DNA of 64,000 bases from Lamellibrachia columna (GCA_963662155.1 OY759270.1:55774874-55838873); one strand, 5' to 3'; shown: positions 1-17,300, numbered from the stretch's first letter. Notes: generated by a model not told the origin, from the sequence alone. A program made the numbers and translations.

Positions 1-809
1 CCACATCACACTCCCTCTACACACCCACATCACACTTCCTCTACACACACCCACATTACACTCCGTCTACACACACCCACAATACACTCCCTCTACACAC
101 ACCCACATTACACTCCCTCTACACACACACACATCACACTCCCTCTAAACACATCCACACCATACTCCCTCTACACACACACCCACATCACACTCCCCCT
201 ACACATACCCACATCACACTCCCCCCTACACACACCCACAATACACTCCCCCTACATCCACCCACATCACACTCACCTACACACACCCACATCACACTCC
301 CCCTACACACACCCACATCACACTCCCCCTACACATACCCACATCTCACTCCCCCCTACACACACGCACACTACACTCCCCATACACCCACCCACATCAC
401 ACTCACCTACACACACCCACATCACACTCCCCCTACACACACCCACATCACACTCCCCCTATATACACCCACATCACACTCCCCCTACACACACCCAGAT
501 CTTACTCCCCCTGCACACACCCACATCTCACTCCCCCCAACACAACCACACCACACTCCCTGTACACACATCCACATCACACTCCCTCTATACACATTCA
601 CATCACACTCGCCCTACACACCCACATCGCACTCCCTGTACACACATCCACATCACACTCCTACACATCCACATCACACTCCCTCTACACACCCACATCG
701 CACTCCCTCTACACACACCCACATCACACTCCCCTACACATACCCACATATCACTCCCCTAAACACACCCACATCACACTCCCCCTACACCCACCCACAT
801 CACACTCAC

Positions 810-909
<100 letters not shown>

Positions 910-2974
910 CACACTCCCCCTACAAACACCCTCATCACACTCCCCCTATATACACCCACATCACACTCCCCCTACACTCACCCACATCACACTCACCTAC
1001 ACACACACATCACACTCCCCCTACACACACCCACATCACACTCCCCCTACACACACCCAGATCTTACTCCCCCTGTGCACACCCACATCTCACTCCCCCA
1101 ACACACCCACACCACACTCCCTATACACACATCCACATCACACTCCCTCTATACACACCCACATCGCACTCCCTCTACATACATCCACATCACACTCCTA
1201 CACATCCATATCACACTCCCTCTACACACCCACATCGCACTCCCTCTACACACACCCACATTACACTCCGTCCAGACACACACCCACATCACACTCCCAC
1301 TACACCCACCCACATCACACTCACCTACACACACCCACATCACACTCCCCCTACACACACCCTCATCACACTCCCCCTAAATAAACCCACATCACACTCC
1401 CCCTACACACACCCACATCACACTCCCCCTACACCCACACCTTACTCCCCCTACACACACCCACATCACACTACCCTTGCACACACCCACATCACACTCC
1501 CCCTACACACACCCTCATCACACTCCCCCTATATAAACCCACATCACACTCCCCCTACACACACCCACATCACACTCCCCCTACACACACCCACATCACA
1601 CTCCCCCTGCACACACCCACATCACACTCACCTACACACACCCACATCACAATCCCCCTAAACAAACACCCACATCTTACTCCCCCTATACACACCCACA
1701 TCACACTCCCCCTGCACACACCCACATCTCACTCCCCCATCACACCCACATCACACTCCATCTACACACATCCACATCACACTCCCTCTACACACACACA
1801 TCCACATTACACTCCATCTACACACACCCACATCACACTACACCCACCCACATCACACTCACCTACACACACCCACATCACACTCCCCCTACACACACCA
1901 ACATCACACTCGCCCTATATACACCCACACCACACTCCCCCTACACACACCCACATCTCACTCCCCCAACACACACATATCACACTCCCTCTACACACCT
2001 ACATCGCACTCCCTCTACACACCCACATCACACTCCCTCTACACACATCCACACCATACTCCTACACCACATCACACTCCCTCTACACACCCACATCACA
2101 CTCCCTTTACACACATCCACACCATACTCCTACACATCCACATCACACTCCCTCTACACACCCACATCACACTTCCTCTACACACACCCACATTACACTC
2201 CGTCTACACACACCCACAATACACTCCCTCTACACACACCCACATTACACTCCCTCTACACACACACACATCACACTTCCTCTAAACACATCCACACCAT
2301 ACTCCCTCTACACACACACACCCACATCACACTCCCCCTACACATACCCACATCACACTCCCCCCTACACACACCCACTATACACTCCCCCTACACCCAC
2401 CCACATCACACTCACCTACACACACCCACATCACACTCCCCCTACACACACCCACATCACACTCCCCCTACACATACCCACATCTCACTCCCCCCTACAC
2501 ACACGCACACTACACTCCCCATACACCCACCCACATCACACTCACCTACACTCACCCACATCACACTCCCCCTACACACACCTACATCACACTCCCCCTA
2601 TATACACCCACTTCACACTCCCCCTACACACACCCACATCACACTCCCCCTACACACACCCAGATCTTACTCCCCCTGCACACACCCACATCTCACTCCC
2701 CCCAACACAACCACACCACACTCCCTGTACACACATCCACATCACACTCCCTCTCTACACATCCACATCACACTCGCCCTACACACCCACATCGCACTCC
2801 CTGTATACACATCCACATCACACTCCTACACATCCACATCACACTCCCTCTACACACCCACATCGCACTCCCTCTACACACACCCACATCACACTCCCCT
2901 ACACATACCCACATATCACTCCCCTAAACACACCCACATCACACTCCCCCTACACCCACCCACATCACACTCAC

Positions 2975-2976
<2 letters not shown>

Positions 2977-3049
<73 letters not shown>
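2977..3049. repeat. (CA)n microsatellite, second copy
   Basis: A pure CA run of about 73 bp in the same context as the run at 812-908. It lies in the second copy of the ~2.15-kb higher-order block and differs in length from the first. Confidence 0.9.
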
Positions 3050-3050
<1 letters not shown>

Positions 3051-6000
3051 CACACTCCCCCTACAAACACCCTCATCACACTCCCCCTATATACACCCAC
3101 ATCACACTCCCCCTACACTCACCCACATCACACTCACCTACACACACACATCACACTCCCCCTACACACACCCACTTCACACTCCCCCTAAACACACCCA
3201 CATCACACTCCCCCTACACACACCCAGATCTTACTCCCTCGGTGCACACCCACATCTCACTCCCCCAACACACCCACACCACACTCCCTATACACACATC
3301 CACATCACACTCCCTCTATACACACCCACATCGCACTCCCTCTACATACATCCACATCACACTCCTACACATCCATATCACACTCCCTCTACACACCCAC
3401 ATCGCACTCCCTCTACACACACCCACATTACACTCCGTCCAGACACACACCCACATCACACTCCCCACATATCACTCCCCTAAACACACCCACATCACAC
3501 TCCCCCTACACCCACCCACACCACACTCACCTACACACACCCACATCACACTCCCCCTACACACACCCTCATCACACTCCCCCTAAATAGACCCACATCA
3601 CACTCCCCCTACACACACCCACATCACACTCCCCCTACACCCACACCTTACTCCCCCTACACACACCCACATCACACTACCCTTGCACACACCCACATCA
3701 CACTCACCTACACACACCCACATCACATTCCCCCTAAACACACACCCACATCTTACTCCCCTAAACACACCCACATCACACTCCCCCTGCACATACCCAC
3801 ATCTAACTCCCCCAACACACCCACATCACACTCCCTCTACACACATCCACATCACACTCCCTCTACAAACACCCACATCACACATCCACATTACACTCCA
3901 TCTACACACACCCACATCACACTCTCCCTACACCCACCCACATCACACTAACCTACACACACCAACACCACACTCCTACACACACCCACATCACACTCGC
4001 CCTATACACACCCACACCACACTCCCCCTACACACACCCACATCTCACTCCCCCAACACACCCATATCACACTCCCTCTACACACCTACATCGCACTCCC
4101 TCTACACACCCACATCACACTCCCTCTACACACATCCACACCATACTCCTACACATCCACATCACACTCTCTCTACACACCCACATCACACTCCCTCTAC
4201 ACACATCCACACCATACTCCTACACATCCACATCACACTCCCTCTACACACCCACATCACACTTTCTCTACACACACCCACATTACACTCCGTCTACACA
4301 CACACATTACACTCCTACACACACCCACATCTTACTCCCCCTTCCACACCAACATCACACTCCCCCAACACCCCCACACCACACTCCCCCTACACACACC
4401 CACATCTAACTCCCCCAACACACCCATATCACACACCCTCTACACACCTACATCGCACTCCCTCTACACACCCACATCACACTCCCTCTCCACACATCCA
4501 CACCATACTCCTACACATCCACATCACACTCCCTCTACACACCCACATCACACTCCCTCTACACACATCCACACCATACTCCTACACATCCACATTACAC
4601 TCCCTCTACACACCCACATCACACTTTCTCTACACACACACATTACACTCCGTCTACACACACCCACATTACACTCCTACACACACCCACATCTTACTCC
4701 CCCTTCACACACCAACATCACACTCCCCCAACACCCCCACACCACACTCCCTCTACAAACACCTATATCACACTCGCCCTATACACACCCACACCACACT
4801 CCCCCTACACACACCCAAAGCTCACGCCCCCAACACCCCCACACCACACTCCCTCTACACACACCCATATCGCACTCGCCCTCTACACACCTACATCGCA
4901 CTCCCTCTACACACCCACATAACACTCCCTCTACACACATCCACACCATACTCCTACACGTCCACATCACACTCCCTCTACACACCCACATCACACTCCC
5001 TCTACACACCCACATCACACTTCCTCTACACACACCCACATTACACTCCCTCTAAACACATCCACATCACACTCCCTCTACAAACACCCACATTACACTC
5101 CCTCTACACACACCCACATCACACTCCCTCTAAACATATCCACATCACACTCCCTCTACACACATCCACACCATACTCCTATACATCCACATCACACTCC
5201 CTCTACACACCCACATCACACTTTCTCTACACACACCCACATTACACTCCGTCTACACACACCCACATTACACTCCTACACACACCCACATCTTACTCCC
5301 CCTTCCACACCAACATCACACTCCCCCAACACCCCCACACCTCACTCCCCCTACACACACCCACATCTAACTCCCCCAACACACCCATATCACACTCCCT
5401 CTACACACCTACATCGCACTCCCTCTACACACCCACATCACACTCCCTCTACACACATCCACAACATACTCCTACACATCCACATCACACTCCCTCTACA
5501 CATCCACGTCACACTCCCTCTACACACATCCACACCATACTCCTAAACATCCACATCACACTCCCTCTACACACCCACATCACACTTTCTCTACACACAC
5601 CCACATTACACTACGTCTACACACACCCACATTACACTCCTACACACACCCACATCTTACTCCCCCTACACACACCCACATCACACTCCCCCTGCACACA
5701 CCCACATCTCACTCCCCCAACACCCCCACACCACATTCCCTCTACACACACCTACATCACACTCGCCCTATACACACTCACACCACACTCTCCCTACACA
5801 AACCCATATCTCACTCCCCCAACACCCCCACATCACATTCCCCCTGCACACACCCACATCATACTCCTACACATCCACATCACACTCCCTCTACACACCC
5901 ACATCACACTCCCTCTACACACATCCACACCATTCTCCTACACATCCACATCACACTCCCTCGACACATCCACATCACACTTCCACTACACACACTCACA

Positions 6001-9000
6001 TTACACTCCGTCTACACACACCCACATTACACTCCCTCTACACACACCCACATTACACTCCCTCTACACACACCCACATCACACTCCCTCTAAACACATC
6101 CACATCACACTCCCTCTACATACACCCACATCACACTTCCTCTACACACATCCACATAACACTCCATCTACACACACGTACATCACACTCCCCCTACACC
6201 CACCCACATCACACTCCTACACACACCCACATCTTACTCCCCCTACACCCACCCACATCACACTCCCCCTGCACACATCCACATCTCACTCCTCCAACAC
6301 CCCCACACCACACTCCCTCTACACACACCCACATTACACTCGCCATATACACACACACACCGCACTCTCCCTACACACACCCACATCTCACTCCCCCAAC
6401 ACACCCACACCACACTCCCTCTACACACACCCACATCACACTCGCCATATACACACCCACACCACACTCTCCCTACACACACCCACATCTCACTCCCCCA
6501 ACACACCCACACCACACTCTCCCTACACACACCCACATCTCACTCCCCCCAACACACCCACATCACACTCCCTCTACACACCCACATCGCACTCCCTCTA
6601 CACACCCACATCACACTCCCTCTACACACATCCACACCATACTCCTACGCTTCCACATCACACTCCCTCTTCACACCCACATCACACTCCCCCTACACAC
6701 ACCCACATCACACTCCCCCTACACACACCCACATCACACTCCCCTTACACATACCCACATCTCATTCCCTCTACACACACCCACATCACACTCCCTCTAA
6801 ACACATCCACATCACACTCCCTCTACATACACCCACACCATACTCCCTCTACACACACACATATCACTCTCCCAACACACCCACATCACACTCCCTATAC
6901 ACACCCACATCGCACTCCCTCTACACACCCACATCACACTCCCTCTACACACATCCACACCATACTCCTACACTTCCACATCAAACTCCCTCTACACACC
7001 CGCATCACACTCCCCCTACACCCACCCACATCACACTCATCTACACACACCCATATCACACTCCCCCTACACACACCCTCAACACACTCCCCCTATATAC
7101 ACCCACTTCACACTCCCCCTACACACACCCACATCACACTCCCCCTACACACACCCATATCTTCCTCCCCCTGCACACACCCACGTCTCACTCCCCCAAC
7201 ACACCCACACCACACTCCCTATACACACATCCACATCACACTCCCTCTATACACATCCACATCACACTCGCCCTACACACCCACATCGCATTCCCTCTAC
7301 ACACATCCACATCACACTCCTACACATCCACATCACACTCCCTCTACACACCCACATCGCACTCCCTCTACACACACCCACATTACACTCCATCCACACA
7401 CACACCCATATCACACTCCCCCTACACATACTCACATATCACTCCCCTAAACACACCCACATCACACTCCCCCTACACACACCCACATCACACTCCCCCT
7501 ACACCCACACCTTACTCCCCCTACACACACCCACATCACACTCCCCCTGCACACACCCACATCACACTCACCTACGCACACCCACATCACACTCCCCCTA
7601 CACACACACCCACTTCTTACTCCCCCTACACACACCAACATCACACTCCCCCTGCACACACCCACATCTCACTCCCCCAACACACCCACATCACACTCCC
7701 TCTACACACACCCACATCTCAATCCCCCAACATCAATCCCCCAACATCACACTCCCTCTACACACACCCACATTACACTCTGTCTACACACACCCACATC
7801 ACACTCCCTCTAAACACATCCACATCACACTCCCTCTACATACACCCACACCATACTCCCTCTACACACACACCCACATCACACTCCCTCTAGACACATC
7901 CAAATCACACTCCCTCTACACACATCCACATCACACTCCCTCTACGCACACCCACATCACACTTCCTCTACACACATCCACATCGCACTCCCCCTACACA
8001 CACACCCACATCACACTCCCCCTAAACATACCCACATCTCACTCCCCCTACACACACCCACACTACACTCCGTCTACAAACACCCACATCACACTCCCTC
8101 TAAACACATACACATCACACTCCCTCTACATACACCCACACCATACTCCCTCTACACACACACCCACATCACACTCCCTCTAGACACATCCAAATCACAC
8201 TCCCTCTACACACATCCACATCACATTCCCTCTACGCACACCCACATCACACTTCCTCTACACACACCCACATCACACTCCCCCTACACACACCCACATC
8301 ACACTCCCCCTACACCCACCCACATCACACTCCCCCTACACATACCCACATCTCACTACCCCTACACCCACCCACACTACACTCCCCCTACACCCACCCA
8401 CATCACTCACCTACACACACCCACATCACTCTCCCCCTACACACACACACATCACACTGCCCTATATACACCCACTTCACACTCCCCCTACACACACCCA
8501 CATCACACTCCCCCTACACACACCCAGATCTTACTCCCCCTGCACACACCCACGTCTCACTCCCCCAACACACCCACACCACACTCCCTATACACACATC
8601 CACATCACACTCCCTCTATACATATCTCACTCGCCCTACACACCCACAACCCACTCCCTCTACACACATCCACATCACACTCCTACACATCCACATCACA
8701 CTCCCTCTACACACCCAAATCGCACTCCCTCTACACACACCCACATTACACTCCGTCCACACACACACCCACATCACTCTCCCTCTATACACACCCACAT
8801 CACACTCCCTCTACACACACCCACATCACACTCCCCCTACACATACTCGCATATCACTCCCCTAAACGCACCCACATCACACTCCCCCTACACCCACCCA
8901 CATCACCCTCACCTACACACACCCACATCACACTCCCTCTACACACACCCACATCACACTCCCCCTATATACACCCACATCTCACTCCCCCTACACACAC

Positions 9001-10752
9001 ACCCACATCACACTCCCCCTACATCCACACCTTACTCCCCCTACACACACACACAAACACACATCACACCCCCCTGCACACACCCACATCACACTCACCT
9101 ACGCACACCCACATCACACTCCCCCTACACACACACACACACCCACATCTTAGTCCCCCTACACACACCCACATCACACTCCCCCTGCACACACCACATC
9201 TCACTCCCCCAGCACACCCACATCACACTCCCTCTACACACACCCACATCTCAATCCCCCAACACACCCACATCACACTCCCTCTACACACACCCACATT
9301 ACACTCCGTCTACACACACCCACGTCACACTCCCTCTCAACACATCCACATCACACTCCCTCTACATACACCCACACCATACTCCCTCTACACACACACA
9401 CCCACATCACACTCCCTCTAGACACATCCAAATCACACTCCCTCTAGACACATCCAAATCACACTCCCTCTACACACATCCACACCACATTCCCTCTAAG
9501 CACACCCACATCACACTTCCTCTACACACACCCACATCACACTCCCCCTAGACACACCCACATCACACTCCCCCTACACCCACCCACATCACACTCCCCC
9601 TACACATACCCACATCTCACTCCCCCTACACACACCCACACTACACTCCCCCTACACCCACCCACATCACTCACCTACACACACCCACATCACTCTCCCC
9701 CTACACACACCCACATCACACTCCCCCTATATACACCCACTTCACACTCCCCCTACACACTCCCCCTACACACACTCTGATCTTATTCCCCCTGCACACA
9801 CCCACGTCTCACTCCCCCAACACACCCACACCACACTCCCTATACACACATCCACATCACACTCCCTCTATACACATCCACATCACACTCGCCCTACACA
9901 CCCACATCCCACTCCCTCTACACACATCCACATCACACTCCTACACATCCACATCACACTCCCTCTACACACCCACATCGCACTCCCTCTACACACACCC
10001 ACATTACACTCCGTCCACACACACACCCACATCACTCTCCCTCTATACACACCCACATCACACTCCCTCTACACACACCCACATCACACTCCCCCTACAC
10101 ATACTCACATATCACTCCCCTAAACACACCCACATCACACTCCCCCTACACCCACCCACATCACCCTCACCTACACCCACCCACATCACACTCCCCCTAC
10201 ACACACCCACATCACACTCCCCCTATATACACCCACATCTCACTCCCCCTACACACACACACATCACACTCCCCCTACACCCACACCTTACTCCCCCTAC
10301 ACACACACAAACACACATCACACCCCCCTGCACACACCCACATCACACTCACCTACGCACACCCACATCACACTCCCCCTACACACACACACCCACATCT
10401 TAGTCCCCCTACACATACCCACATCACACTCCCCCTGCACACACCCACATCTCAATCCCCCAGCACACCCACATCACACTCCCTCTACACACACCCACAT
10501 CTCAATCCCCCAACACACCCACATCACACTCCCTCTACACACACCCACATTACACTCCGTCTACACACACCCACGTCACACTCCCTCTAAACACATCCAC
10601 ATCACACTCCCTCTACATACACCCACACCATACTCCCTCTACACACACACACCCACATCACACTCCCTCTAGACACATCCAAATCACACTCCCTCTAGAC
10701 ACATCCAAATCACACTCCCTCTACACACATCCACATCACACTCCCTCTACAT

Positions 10753-11330
10753 TATTAAAATTATGTTAAAAGTATTGTGACAAGCACGCACAAATTCTCA
10801 CTCATATGGCATAAATACTCACATGACTATCACCCCAATCCACAAATACTCAGAAAACAAGCACCCCAATCCTAAAATACTTACGCGATAAGTACCACGA
10901 CCTCTAAATACTCACATAGCAAGCACCCCAATCCACGAATACTTATGTGGCCAACATCATGATAGATAATTATCCATTTTCCCGAGGTAGATACACAGTT
11001 TCCAGGGACTCAGCTCTCGGAATAGATCGCCACACTCAGACGTGTTTAGTTAACAAAATCGTAACGTCATGGAGACTCACATTAAGACAACACATAACGT
11101 TACCATGGGAGCTAACATATTATACAAATTAAAAATAATAAACAGTATTAAACTTTTACGTAATAATTATAATTACAATATAATTACAAGTCAATTGCAA
11201 GTAAATGAAAATTATTCAATAAATATTAAGTATAATATACGTACACATAAGTAAATTGAACAATCATTATCACATAAATTGATGAACTATTACCGAACTA
11301 GAGTGTATTTATGTCAAGTATTGGAGTCAT
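10753..11330. other. AT-rich unique spacer between two giant arrays
   Basis: This is single-copy, AT-rich sequence apart from a short diverged repeat at its left (annotated separately). The two 61-codon ORFs (10947-11132 and 11069-11254) show no recognisable motif or splice context. I see no gene here. Confidence 0.6.
10800..10950. repeat. Diverged 31-bp tandem repeat, about 5 copies
   Basis: The landmark CACCCCAATCC recurs at 10831, 10862 and 10924, with a decayed copy at 10893, giving a period of 31 bp. Each copy carries an AAATACTCA-like segment. The copies are more diverged than those in the flanking arrays, so this looks like an older array. Confidence 0.75.
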
Positions 11331-14300
11331 GATCCAGCTAAAGTTGTTGCTGTAGTAAACAAGTGAGGGTGCCAAGGCTGATCCAGCTAAAGTCCCTGCT
11401 GTAGTAGACAAGTGAGCGTGCCAAGGCTGATCCAGCTAAAGTATCTGCTGTAGTAGACAAGTGAGGGTGCCAAGGCTGATCCAGCTAAAGTCTCTGCTGT
11501 AGTAGACAAGTGAGGGTGCCAAGGCTGATCCAGCTAAAGTCGTTGCTGTAGTAGACAAGTGAGGGTACCAAGGCTGATCCAGCTAAAGTCTCTGCTGTAG
11601 TAGACAAGTGAGGGTGCCAAGGCTGATCCAGCTAAAGTATCTGCTGTAGTAGACAAGTGAGGGTGCCAAGGCTGATCCAGCTAAAGTCTCTGCTGTAGTA
11701 GACAAGTGAGGGTGCCAAGGCTGATCCAGCTAAAGTCGTTGCTGTAGTAGACAAGTGAGGGTGTCAAGTCTGATCCAGCTAAAGTCGTTGCTGTAGTAGA
11801 CAAGTGAGGGTGCCAAGGCTGATCCAGCTAAAGTCGTTGCTGTAGTAGACAAGTGAGGGTGCCAAGTCTGATCCAGCTAAAGTCGTTGCTGTAGTAGACA
11901 AGTGAGGGTGCCAAGGCTGATCCAGCTAAAGTCGTTGCTGTAGTAGACAAGTGAGGGTGCCAAGTCTGATCCAGCTAAAGTCATTGCTGTAGTAGACAAG
12001 TGAGGGTGCCAAGGCTGATCCAGCTAAAGTCGTTGCTGTAGTAGACAAGTGAGGGTGTCAAGTCTGATCCAGCTAAAGTCGTTGCTGTAGTAGACAAGTG
12101 AGGGTGCCAAGTCTGATCCAGCTAAAGTCGTTGCTGTAGTAGACAAGTGAGGGTGCCAAGGCTGATCCAGCTAAAGTCGTTGCTGTAGTAGACAAATGAG
12201 GGTGCCAAGGCTGATCCAGCTAAAGTCGTTGCTGTAGTAGACAAGTGAGGGTGCCAAGGCTGATCCAGCTAAAGTCTTTGCTGTAGTAGACAAGTGAGGG
12301 TGCCAAGGTTGATACGGCTAAAGTATCTGCTGTAGTAGACAAGTGAGGGTGCCAAGGCTGATCCAGTTAAAATATCTGCTGTAGTAGACAAGTGAGGGGG
12401 CCAAGGCTAATCCAGCTAAAGTCGTTGCTGTAGTAGACAAGTGAGGGTGTCAAGTCTGATCCAGCTAAAGTCGTTGCTGTAGTAGACAAGTGAGGGTGCC
12501 AAGGCTGATCCAGCTAATGTCGTTGCTGTAGTAGACAAGTGAGGGTGCCAAGGCTGATCCAGCTAAAGTCGTTGCTGTAGTAGACAAGTGAGGGTGCCAA
12601 GGCTGATCCAGCTAAAATCTCTGCTGTAGTAGACAAGTGAGGGTGCCAATGCTGATCCAGCTAAAGTCGTTGCTGTAGTAGACAAGTGACGGTGCCAAAG
12701 CTGATCCAGCTAAAGTCGTTGCTGTAATAGACAAGTGAGGGTGCCAAGGCTGATCCAGCTAAAGTCGTTGCTGTAATAGACAAGTGAGGGTGCCAAGGCT
12801 GATCCAGCTAAAGTCGTTGCTGTAGTAGACAAGTGACGGTGCCAAGGCTGATCCAGTTAAGTCGTTGATGTAATAAACAAGTGAGGGTGCCAAGGCTGAT
12901 CCAGCGAAAATTGTTGCTGTAGTAGACAAGTGAGGGTGCCAAGGCTGATCCAGCTGAAGTCTCTGCTGTAGTAGACAAGTGAGGGTGCCAAGGCTGATCC
13001 AGCTAAAGTCGTTACTATGGTAGAAATGTGAAGGTGCCAAGGCTGCTCAAGCTAAACTCATTGCTATGGTAGAAAAGTGAGGGTGCCAAGACTGATCCAG
13101 CTAAACTCATTGCTACGGTAGAAAAGTGAGGGTGCCAAGACTGATCCAGCTAAACTCATTGCTATGGTAGAAAAGTGAGGGTGCCAAGACTGATCCAGCT
13201 AAACTCATTGCTATGGTAGAAAAGTGAGGGTGCCAAGACTGATCCAGCTAAATTAATTGCTATGGTAGAAAAGTGAGGGTGCCAAGACTGATCCAGCTAA
13301 ACTCATTGCTATGGTAGAAAAGTGAGGGTGCCAAGGCTGACCCAGCAAAAGTCGTTGCTGCAGTAGATACGTGAGGGTGCCAAGGCTGCTCAAGCTAAAG
13401 TCTCTGCTGTAGTAGACAAGTGAGGGTGCCAAGGCTGATACAGCTAAAGTCTCTGCTGTAGTATACAAGTGAGGGTGCCAAGGCTGATCCAGCTAAAGTC
13501 TCTGCTGTAGTAGACAAGTGAGGGTGCCAAGGTTGATCCAGCTAAAGTCTCTGCTGTAGTAGACAAGTGAGGGTGCCAAGGCTGATCCAGTTAAAGTCTC
13601 TGCTGTACTGGACAAGTGAGGGTGCCAAGGCTGATCCAGCTAAAGTCTCTGCTGTAGTAGACAAAGTGAGGGTGCCAAGGCTGATCCAGCTAATGTCGTT
13701 GCTGTAGTAGACAAGTGAGGGTGCCAAGGCTGATCCAGCTAAAGTCGTTGCTGTAGTAGACAAGTCAGGGTGCCAAGGCTGATCCAGCTAAAATCTCTGC
13801 TGTAGTAGACAAGTGAGGGTGCCAATGCTGATCCAGCTAAAGTCGTTGCTGTAGTAGACAAGTGACGGTGCCATGGCTGATCCAGCTAAAGTCGTTGCTG
13901 TAATAGACAAGTGAGGGTGCCAAGGCTGATCCAGCTAAAGTCGTTGCTGTAGTAGACAAGTGACGGTGCCAAGGCTGATCCAGTTAAGTCGTTGATGTAA
14001 TAAACAAGTGAGGGTGCCAAGGCTGATCCAGCGAAAATTGTTGCTGTAGTAGACAAGTGAGGGTGCCAAGGCTGATCCAGCTGAAGTCTCTGCTGTAGTA
14101 GACAAGTGAGGGTGCCAAGGCTGATCCAGCTAAAGTCGTTACTATGGTAGAAATGTGAAGGTGCCAAGGCTGCTCAAGCTAAACTCATTGCTATGGTAGA
14201 AAAGTGAGGGTGCCAAGACTGATCCAGCTAAACTCATTGCTACGGTAGAAAAGTGAGGGTGCCAAGACTGATCCAGCTAAACTCGTTGCTATGGTAGAAA

Positions 14301-17300
14301 AGTGAGGGTGCCAAGACTGATCCAGCTAAACTCATTGCTATGGTAGAAAAGTGAGGGTGCCAAGACTGATCCAGCTAAACTCATTGCTATGGTAGAAAAG
14401 TGAGGGTGCCAAGACTGACCCAGCAAAAGTCGTTGCTGCAGTAGACACGTGAGGGTGCCAAGGCTGCTCAAGCTAAAGTCTCTGCTGTAGTAGACAAGTG
14501 AGGGTGCCAAGGCTGATACAGCTAAAGTCTCTGCTGTAGTAGACAAGTGAGGGTGCCAAGGCTGATCCAGCTAAAGTCACTGCTGTAGTAGACAAGTGAG
14601 GGTGCCAAGGTTGATCCAGCTAAAGTCTCTGCTGTAGTAGACAAGTGAGGGTGCCAAGGCTGATCCAGTTAAAGTCTCTGCTGTACTGGACAAGTGAGGG
14701 TGCCAAGGCTGATCCAGCTAAAGTCTCTGCTGTAGTAGACAAAGTGAGGGTGCCAAGGCTGATCCAGCTAATGTCGTTGCTGTAGTAGACAAGTGAGGGT
14801 GCCAAGGCTGATCCAGCTAAAGTCGTTGCTGTAGTAGACAAGTCAGGGTGCCAAGGCTGATCCAGCTAAAATCTCTGCTGTAGTAGACAAGTGAGGGTGC
14901 CAATGCTGATCCAGCTAAAGTCGTTGCTGTAGTAGACAAGTGACGGTGCCATGGCTGATCCAGCTAAAGTCGTTGCTGTAATAGACAAGTGAGGGTGCCA
15001 AGGCTGATCCAGCTGTAGTCGTTGCTGTAATAGACAAGTGAGGGTGCCAAGGCTGATCCAGCTGTAGTCGTTGCTGTAGTAGACAAGTGACAGTGCCAAG
15101 GCTGATCCAGTTAAGTCGTTGATGTAATAAACAAGTGAGGGTGCCAAGGCTGATCCAGCGAAAGTTGTTGCTGTAGTAGACAAGTGAGGGTGCCAAGGCT
15201 GATCCAGCTAAAGTCTCTGCTGTAGTAGACAAGTGAGGGTGTCAAGGCTGATCCAGCTAAAGTCGTTACTATGGTAGAAAAGTGAGGGTGCCAAGACTGA
15301 TCCAGCTAAACTCATTGCTACGGTAGAAAAGTGAGGGTGCGAAGACTGATCCAGCTAAACTCATTGCTATGGTAGAAAAGTGAGGGTGCCAAGACTGATC
15401 CAGCTAAACTCATTGCTATGGTAGAAAAGTGAGGGTGCCAAGACTGATCCAGCTAAATTCATTGCTATGGTAGAAAAGTGAGGGTGCCAAGACTGATCCA
15501 GCTAAACTCATTGCTATGGTAGAAAAGTGAGGGTGCCAAGACTGACCCAGCTAAAGTCGTTGCTGCAGTAGACAAGTGAGGGTGCCAAGGCTGCTCAAGC
15601 TAAAGTCTCTGCTGTAGTAGACAAGTGAGGGTGCCAAGGCTGATACAGCTAAAGTATCTGCTGTAGTAGACAAGTGAGGGTGCCAAGGTTGATCCAGCTA
15701 AATTCTCTGCTGTAGTAGACAATTGAGGGTGCCAAGGCTGATCCAGTTAAAGTCTCTGCTGTACTGGACAAGTGAGGGTGCCAAGGCTGATCCAGTTATA
15801 GTCTCTGCTGTAGTAGACAAGTGAGGGTGCCAAGGCTGATCCAGCTAAAGTCTCTGCTGTAGTAGACAAGTGAGGGTGCCAAGGCTGATCCAGTTAAAAT
15901 ATCTGCTGTAGTAGACAAGTGAGGGGGCCAAGGCTGATCCAGCTAAAGTCGTTGCTGTAGTAGACAAGTGAGGGTGCCAAGGCTGATCCAGCTAAAGTCG
16001 TTGCTGTAGTAGACAAGTGAGGGTGCCAAGTCTGATCCAGCTAAAGTCGTTGCTGTAGTAGACAAGTGACAGTGCCAAGGCTGATCCAGCTAAAGTCGTT
16101 GCTGTAGTAGACAAGTGAGGGTGTCAAGTCTGATCCAGCTAAAGTCGTTGCTGTAGTAGACAAGTGAGGGTGCCAAGTCTGATCCAGCTAAAGTCGTTGC
16201 TGTAGTAGACAAGTGAGGGTGCCAAGGCTGATCCAGCTAAAGTCGTTGCTGTAGTAGACAAATGAGGGTGCCAAGGCTGATCCAGCTAAAGTCGTTGCTG
16301 TAGTAGACAAGTGAGGGTGCCAAGGCTGATACAGCTAAAGTATCTGCTGTAGTAGACAAGTGAGGGTGCCAAGGCTGATCCAGTTAAAATATCTGCTGTA
16401 GTAGACAAGTGAGGGGGCCAAGGCTAATCCAGCTAAAGTCGTTGCTGTAGTAGACAAGTGAGGGTGTTAAGTCTGATCCAGCTAAAGTCGTTGCTGTAGT
16501 AGACAAGTGAGGGTGCCAAGGCTGATCCAGCTAATGTCGTTGCTGTAGTAGACAAGTGAGGGTGCCAAGGCTGATCCAGCTAAAGTCGTTGCTGTAGTAG
16601 ACAAGTCAGGGTGCCAAGGCTGATCCAGCTAAAATCTCTGCTGTAGTAGACAAGTGAGGGTGCCAATGCTGATCAAGCTAAAGTCGTTGCTGTAGTAGAC
16701 AAGTGACGGTGCCAAGGCTGATCCAGCTAAAGTCGTTGCTGTAATAGACAAGTGAGGGTGCCAAGGCTGATCCAGCTAAAGTCGTTGCTGTAATAGACAA
16801 GTGAGGGTGCCAAGGCTGATCCAGCTAAAGTCGTTGCTGTAGTAGACAAGTGACAGTGCCAAGGCTGATCCAGTTAAGTCGTTGATGTAATAAACAAGTG
16901 AGGGTGCCAAGGCTGATCCAGCAAAAATTGTTGCTGTAGTAGACAAGTGAGGGTGCCAAGGCTGATCCAGCTAAAGTCTCTGCTGTAGTAGACAAGTGAG
17001 GGTGCCAAGGCTGATCCAGCTAAAGTCGTTACTATGGTAGAAATGTGAAGGTGCCAAGGCTGCTCAAGCTAAACTCATTGCTATGGTAGAAAAGTGAGGG
17101 TGCCAAGACTGATCCAGCTAAACTCATTGCTACGGTAGAAAAGTGAGGGTGCCAAGACTGATCCAGCTAAACTCATTGCTATGGTAGAAAAGTGAGGGTG
17201 CCAAGACTGATCCAGCTAAACTCATTGCTATGGTAGAAAAGTGAGGGTGCCAAGACTGATCCAGCTAAACTCATTGCTATGGTAGAAAAGTGAGGGTGCC

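Noticed and set aside
3683..7450. 1255-codon His/Thr/Pro/Ser-rich open frame
   Set aside because: It lies wholly in a C/A-rich array that lacks G and T-rich stop codons. There are no conserved motifs, and neighbouring blocks break the same frame.
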